A stretch of DNA of 64,000 nt. Source: Corydoras sp. C115. Lineage: Eukaryota; Chordata; Actinopteri; Siluriformes; Callichthyidae. The position numbers and the translations under genes were made by a program. Where the stretch lies: positions 1,322,501 to 1,386,500 of the forward strand of contig JAFMOC010000050.1 of the NCBI GenBank assembly GCA_019802505.1, in the 5' to 3' direction. Of this stretch, positions 12,606 to 64,000 are shown in pieces (position 1 is the first letter of the stretch; each line of letters starts with the position of its first letter). Below the pieces are notes generated by a model. That model was not told where the DNA came from, searched no databases, and saw nothing but the letters and a program-made list of their open reading frames with translations.

Positions 12606-12949
12606 GGTAAGACAGGGCATGCCTTATTGTGAATAAATGGATTTTTATTGGACTGGCAGTCTTGCAGGACAATCTAGTCAGGTTTTTGAAGTGAATGCTT
12701 ATCGCTGATTGACAGGTTTTCAGGTTTGTCCAACAACAGTTTTTTCTACTGCCATCTAGTGGCCAAATTACAAAACCCTGTTTATAGAAAACTTCGGGAA
12801 CTAATGCATTGATACGACTGCGAAGCAGTGTCTTATTTTCATTAATATCATGGCTAGACAAACGACTCAGCCAATCATATTTAAGGACTGGAACTAACTG
12901 TTTTATAATAATTATATCCATAAATATTATGGAGTGATGATCACAGGAT

Positions 12950-13192
12950 TATTCATTTATTATTTATCTTCCATTAAATCCTCTATTAGGGTCGCGGGGG
13001 GTTCCCTATGCCCATCCAAGGGAGAACGTTTCAGGTACTGGGCAGATACCAGATACCAGGACAGGGTGCCAATCAATCACTGGGCACACACTCACTCATA
13101 CAAACACACACACACTATATTGGTCAATTTAGAACACTCAATTTACCTTGAATCCATGTTTTTTTGACAGTGGGAAGAAACCCACAAAGGCA
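12950..13192 (-). repeat. SINE-A, head missing, inverted
   Basis: TTATTTATCTTCCATTAAATCC through GACAGTGGGAAGAAACCCAC; ends before the tRNA-like part, just past the 3' end of pfkp. Confidence 0.75.
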
Positions 13193-13304
13193 AAATGTAT
13201 AATCTATAAGACACTTAATGAATGTAAGTAACAAATACAAAGGTTAATATTGATATGCGCATTGAACAAACACAGAAAAACATTGAGTAAGTTATCATGA
13301 TAGA

Positions 13305-13310
13305 TTTATT
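13305..13310 (-). promoter_or_regulatory. Candidate pfkp poly(A) signal AATAAA
   Basis: AATAAA on the minus strand, 383 nt after the stop codon. This would give a 3' UTR of about 400 nt. Other AATAAA hexamers exist further downstream, so the choice is provisional. Confidence 0.45.
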
Positions 13311-13692
13311 TGTTAAACACATAAATAACATTCTCACATCCACACAGGAAACTGAACTGTGCCGGACTCACAACTCTAGTGCACACACTAACACAGCAAC
13401 TGTCTGTATGGCTCTGAATCAAAGGAGAGTGAGTGTGTACACAGCGGAAGTGAAAGGTCACGTCAGCAAGCGGCAGCTCACATCACGGACACACATTAAA
13501 AGCAGAAACGCCGACCGATGCCGCACTATTAATATTCCTATGTTTTATATGCTGCATTCAGAGCATGATTGGATTTTCACGACAAACGGGTTTTGACAAT
13601 GTGACAAAAGGACCTTGGTACGTGGTGGTGTCTGACCGCCTCTGTGCCGACCGCCCAGGTTCCGTCTGACCCCGCTGGGATTGCATCCGACC

Positions 13693-60024
<46,332 letters not shown>

Positions 60025-60099
60025 CTGTCACACAGAAAACAACAAAGGTTAATAATACTAATAAAGAAATTATAAATATTTATATATAATATATTTATA

Positions 60100-60422
60100 T
60101 ATTTCTCTCAGCGCTGTGGATCCAGGTTCGAATCCCAATCTGGGAATCTGGCTGGAGTCTCCATGTTTTCCCTGCATCCATGTGGGTTTCCTCTGGGTTC
60201 TCCGGTTTCAACCCACAGTCCAAAAACATGGATTCAAGATGAACTTGCTGCACTAAATATAGTGTGTCTGTGTAAGTGTGTGTGCGCAGCATTGGATTGG
60301 CGCCCTGTCCTGGGTGTATCTGCCCAGCGTCCGAAACATTTTCCCCTAGATGGGCGTGGGGAACTTGCCCCCACCAACCCCTCAACATGTCCCTGGTATA
60401 GGATTAAGCGGAAGATAATGAG
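60100..60422 (+). repeat. SINE-A, diverged
   Basis: CTCAGCGCTGTGGATCCAGG through GATTAAGCGGAAGATAATGAG. Confidence 0.82.
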
Positions 60423-60525
60423 AAGAGATTATTTCAGCCTTGTTTCCACAATTGCAACATATAATGCAACTGAGAAGCAACATTTCCCACAGTTACATCA
60501 AACTAAAACTAAGAGTTTTGGTTGG

Positions 60526-60800
60526 CAGAGGGTGTGGTAGCTCCGTGGTTAGAGTGTGGAGCTATCAATCTGAAGGTTGTGGGTTCAAATCCAAGGTTCA
60601 ATTAAGTTATTTATGTGGGTTCTTGAGCAAGACCCTTACCCCTCATTGTTCCAGGGATGCCGTATCAACCCTGTGTTCTGGCCAACCATCAAGTTGGGAT
60701 ATTTGTAAGGGCTCTATGTAATTTTGTGTTCTGACCCCAACAGAGTTGATGTACTTGTAAGTCGCTTTGGATAAATGTGTCGGCCAAATGACCAAACAGA
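60526..60800 (+). repeat. SINE-B, full length
   Basis: GGGTGTGGTAGCTCCGTGGT (tRNA-like head), AAGGTTGTGGGTTCAAATCC (box B), TTGTAAGTCGCTTTGGATAA tail. Confidence 0.88.
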
Positions 60801-60811
60801 GCTGTTTATTT

Positions 60812-61142
60812 TCATCCATCCATTATCTTCCACTTTATCCTATATTAGGGTCATGGGGGGGGGATTCCCCATGCCCATCCAGAGGAGAACGTCTCGGGTG
60901 CTGGGCAGATACACCCAAGACAGGGCGCCAATCTATCACTGGACACACACTCACTCACACAGACACACTATATATGGGGCAATTTGGAGAACTCAATTGA
61001 CTTCATCCATGTTTTTGGACAGTGGGAGGAAACCCACGCGGACACGGGCAGAACATGGAAACTCCACCCAAATTGGGATTCGAACCGGGAATCCCTAGCA
61101 CTGAGAGGTGAACGTGCTAATCACTAAGCCATCGTGCCGCCC
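60812..61142 (-). repeat. SINE-A, full length, inverted
   Basis: CATCCATCCATTATCTTCCA through CACTAAGCCATCGTGCCGCC; flanked by CTGTTTATTTT on both sides, an 11-bp target duplication. Confidence 0.92.
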
Positions 61143-61345
61143 ACTGTTTATTTTGTTTCTCAACATTTTAGGTTGATCTATTTTATTATTTCATTATTTT
61201 TCTTAAACATCATCTTAAACATCTATGACATGTTGGAACCATTTTTGGTTCCAAGTAGAATATATAAAACACTGTATGTATATAACAGCTTTCACAGCGC
61301 TTGCCCTGAGGCCGTTGGACATTACGCACACACATACATACATAC

Positions 61346-61366
61346 ACATATATATATATATATATA

Positions 61367-61412
<46 letters not shown>
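61346..61412. repeat. (TA)n microsatellite
   Basis: TA tract running into a 5'-truncated SINE-A. Confidence 0.95.
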
Positions 61413-61414
<2 letters not shown>

Positions 61415-61590
61415 CTCAAAATTGCCCAATATAAAGTGTGTCTGTGTGAGTGAGTGTGTGCCCAGCGATGGATTGGTGCCCTGTCCTGGGTCTATCTGCC
61501 CAGCGCCCGAGACTTTCTCCCCTGGATGGGCATGGGGAACCCCACCGCGACCCTAATAGAGGATAAAGCGGGAGATAATGAATGAATGAA
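61413..61590 (+). repeat. SINE-A, head missing, (AATG)n tail type
   Basis: TTCTCAAAATTGCCCAATAT through GCGGGAGATAATGAATGAAT. Confidence 0.85.
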
Positions 61591-61649
61591 ATATACATAC
61601 AAATACAGTTTTCTGTTAATATATTATATAGTGATAAGAGTATATATGA

Positions 61650-61885
<236 letters not shown>

Positions 61886-62082
61886 TGTCAGGCCAAGCGC
61901 TGTGAAAGCTGTTATAGCGTCCAGAGCTTTTAATCCTCTGGTCATGAAAAAACTACACAGTGCAGCTCGGCTGTGATCTGCCCTTAGACACGTACACTTC
62001 TTTTCCACACAGCAAGAATAGTGTCTTTCCACACAACACTTTTAGCCTGAAGTTACATTTGACAAACATATAAATTATGACG

Positions 62083-62275
62083 GGCGGCACGGTGGCTTAG
62101 TGGTTAGCACGTTAAGAGTGTGTCTGTGTGAGTGAGTGTGTGCCCAGCGATAAATTGGCGTCCTGTCCTGGGTGTATCTGCCCAGCGCCCGAAACGTTCT
62201 CCCCTGGGATGGGCATGGGGAACCCCCCCATGACCCTAATAGAGGATGAAGCGTAAGATAATGGATGGATGGATA
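62083..62275 (+). repeat. SINE-A with large internal deletion
   Basis: Head CGGCACGGTGGCTTAGTGG joins at GCACGTT directly to AAGAGTGTGTCTGTG; tail (TGGA)n intact. Confidence 0.88.
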
Positions 62276-62382
62276 AATTATGACCAAATTGTAATGATAG
62301 ATATAAAACTTGAACAAAAACATGACTGACATACTAAAATAAAATACCAATAAACATTATTGTCTTTGTTCTTGACCTAACT

Positions 62383-62830
<448 letters not shown>

Positions 62831-62834
62831 AAAC

Positions 62835-62895
62835 ATCAACTTGTAGGTCACTTTAGTAAAAACATCTGCAAATAAACAATGTAATGTAATCCTTA
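62835..62895 (+). repeat. SINE-B tail fragment
   Basis: ACTTGTAGGTCACTTTAGTA then ATGTAATGTAATCC. Confidence 0.5.
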
Positions 62896-62969
62896 AATAT
62901 TTGGTTCTTCTAAAAATATATATAAATTATGGATTTTAAAATATTTTCTGTTAATGATTTGAAGTGAAA

Positions 62970-63313
62970 GGGCGGTTTAGTGGTCAGCACGTTCTCCTCT
63001 CAGCACTAGGGATTCCCTGTGCGAATCCCAATCTGGGTGAAGTTTCCATGTTCTCCCTGTGTCCACGTGGGTTTCCTCCGGGTTCCCCGGTTTCCTCCCA
63101 CAGTCCAAAAACATGGATCAAGTCAACGGAGTTCTCCAAATTTTCCCACATAGAGTGTGTCTGTGTGAGTGAGTGTGTGCCCAGTGATAGATTGGCACCC
63201 TGTCCTGGGTGTACCTTCCCAGCGCCCGAAACATTCTCCCCTGGATGGGCATGGGAAACCCCACCGTGACCCTAGTAGAGGATAAAGCGGAAGATGATGG
63301 ATGGATGGATTTG
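62970..63313 (+). repeat. SINE-A, full length
   Basis: GGGCGGTTTAGTGGTCAGCA through GGAAGATGATGGATGGATGG; bounded by TTTGAAGTGAA on both sides, an 11-bp target duplication. Confidence 0.92.
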
Positions 63314-63411
63314 AAGTGAAGACGTGGTGGCATATTGATTAGCCAATGGTTTATCTCTCAGCGAACCTGGGGAACCAGGTTCGAATTCTAATTTGGGTGG
63401 AGTTTTCATGT

Positions 63412-63690
63412 TCTGGGCAGTCGTAGGTTTGTGGTTAGGAAGTCCGCTTTGCAAACTGAAGGTCCCCGCTTCGATTCCCGGCCCCACCAAGTACTATGGC
63501 TGACGTGCCCTTGGGCAATGCACCTAACTCCAATTGCTCCCCAGGCCCGGTATACAGGGCTGCCCACCACTCCGGGCACGTGTGCTCACTTCACCCAGTG
63601 TGTGTGTATATATGTGTGTGTGTTTCACTGGTTAAATGTGGAGGACCAATTCCTCTATGTGTGTGAGCACTGTAGGCAAAATTGATCACT
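63412..63690 (+). repeat. SINE-C, full length
   Basis: Reference copy: GGGCAGTCGTAGGTTTGTGG, CGATTCCCGGCCCCACCAAG, ACAGGGCTGCCCACCACTCC, GAGCACTGTAGGCAAAATTG. Confidence 0.88.
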
Positions 63691-63697
63691 CATTTTT

Positions 63698-63760
63698 GGG
63701 GTATTTTCAAAAACATGAAATGAAGGTAAATTGGCTGCTCTGAAATGCCCCATATAATGT

Positions 63761-63796
<36 letters not shown>

Positions 63797-63892
63797 CCAG
63801 CAATGGATTGGCACCCTGTCCTGGGTGTCCTGCCCAGTGCCCAAAATGTTCTCCAACCTACGACCCTAGAATAAGACGAATGATTACACACT
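63698..63892 (+). repeat. SINE-A, head missing, GT-expanded
   Basis: GGTAAATTGGCTGCTCTGAA, (GT)n at 63760-63793, CCAGCAATGGATTGGCACCC. Confidence 0.75.
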
Positions 63893-63947
63893 ATATAATA
63901 TAATATATGTAAGTGTGTATTTTTTCTATTTAACACATGTCTTGATT

Positions 63948-64000
63948 GCAGCGATAGATTGGCGCCCTGTCCTGGGTGTATCTGCCCAGCGCCTGAAACG
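63948..64000 (+). repeat. SINE-A fragment cut by the window edge
   Basis: CAGCGATAGATTGGCGCCCT through CCCAGCGCCTGAAACG. Confidence 0.85.

Overview
The window is vertebrate, almost certainly ray-finned fish (teleost) DNA. The single recognisable host gene is a platelet-type ATP-dependent 6-phosphofructokinase (pfkp), split into short exons with GT/AG borders. The introns are packed with fish-type tRNA-derived SINEs, L2/UnaL2-like tails, hAT, Tc1, PIF/Harbinger and pogo-like elements and long dinucleotide microsatellites. There are no bacterial-style operons, and none of the long open frames on the + strand is a host gene.

Layout. pfkp lies on the minus strand. Exons 2 to 22 run from 60024 down to the stop codon at 13693; exon 1 (N-terminus and first GGD loop) is not in the window and must lie beyond 64000. 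The exons encode 756 complete codons, matching human PFKP minus exon 1, and exon lengths and phases match the vertebrate PFK gene (74, 78, 190, 166, 45, 109, 96, 93, 126, 65, 70, 147, 71, 88, 153, 165, 62, 112, 100, 106, 157 nt). Positions 1 to about 13290 are 3' flank with repeats and no recognised gene. A poly(A) signal candidate is at 13305-13310.

The main discovery is that two exons of this gene are each present twice, in tandem, with identical length and phase: exon 8 (8A 49420-49515, 8B 49034-49129, both 96 nt) and exon 16 (16A 30910-31062, 16B 27256-27408, both 153 nt). All four are open, have GT/AG borders and keep the family's core residues. In each pair one copy resembles PFKP (8B, 16A) and the other resembles PFKL (8A, 16B). 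The layout looks like two mutually exclusive exon cassettes, one in the catalytic N-half and one in the regulatory C-half, so up to four isoforms could be made. Exon 16B has a UGCAUG (RBFOX-type) motif and a long UG repeat just upstream of its acceptor.

Repeats. I use these working names. SINE-A: about 340 bp, tRNA-like head with box-B-like GGTTCGAATCC, DANA/Mermaid (V-SINE)-like body, tail (TGGA)n or (AATG)n; about sixty whole or partial copies. SINE-B: tRNA-like head and UnaL2/L2-type tail (AAGTCGCTTTGGATAAAAGC). SINE-C: a third tRNA-like family with the body motif ACAGGGCTGCCCACC. MITE-D: about 350-500 bp with inverted ends containing GACTTTGTAGTTCTACAAT. A LINE C-terminal fragment at 25905-26580 shares its 3' tail with SINE-A and is a candidate partner for its mobilisation.

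All boundaries were read by eye. Exon borders are firm to the base; SINE borders are good to roughly 5-20 bases.
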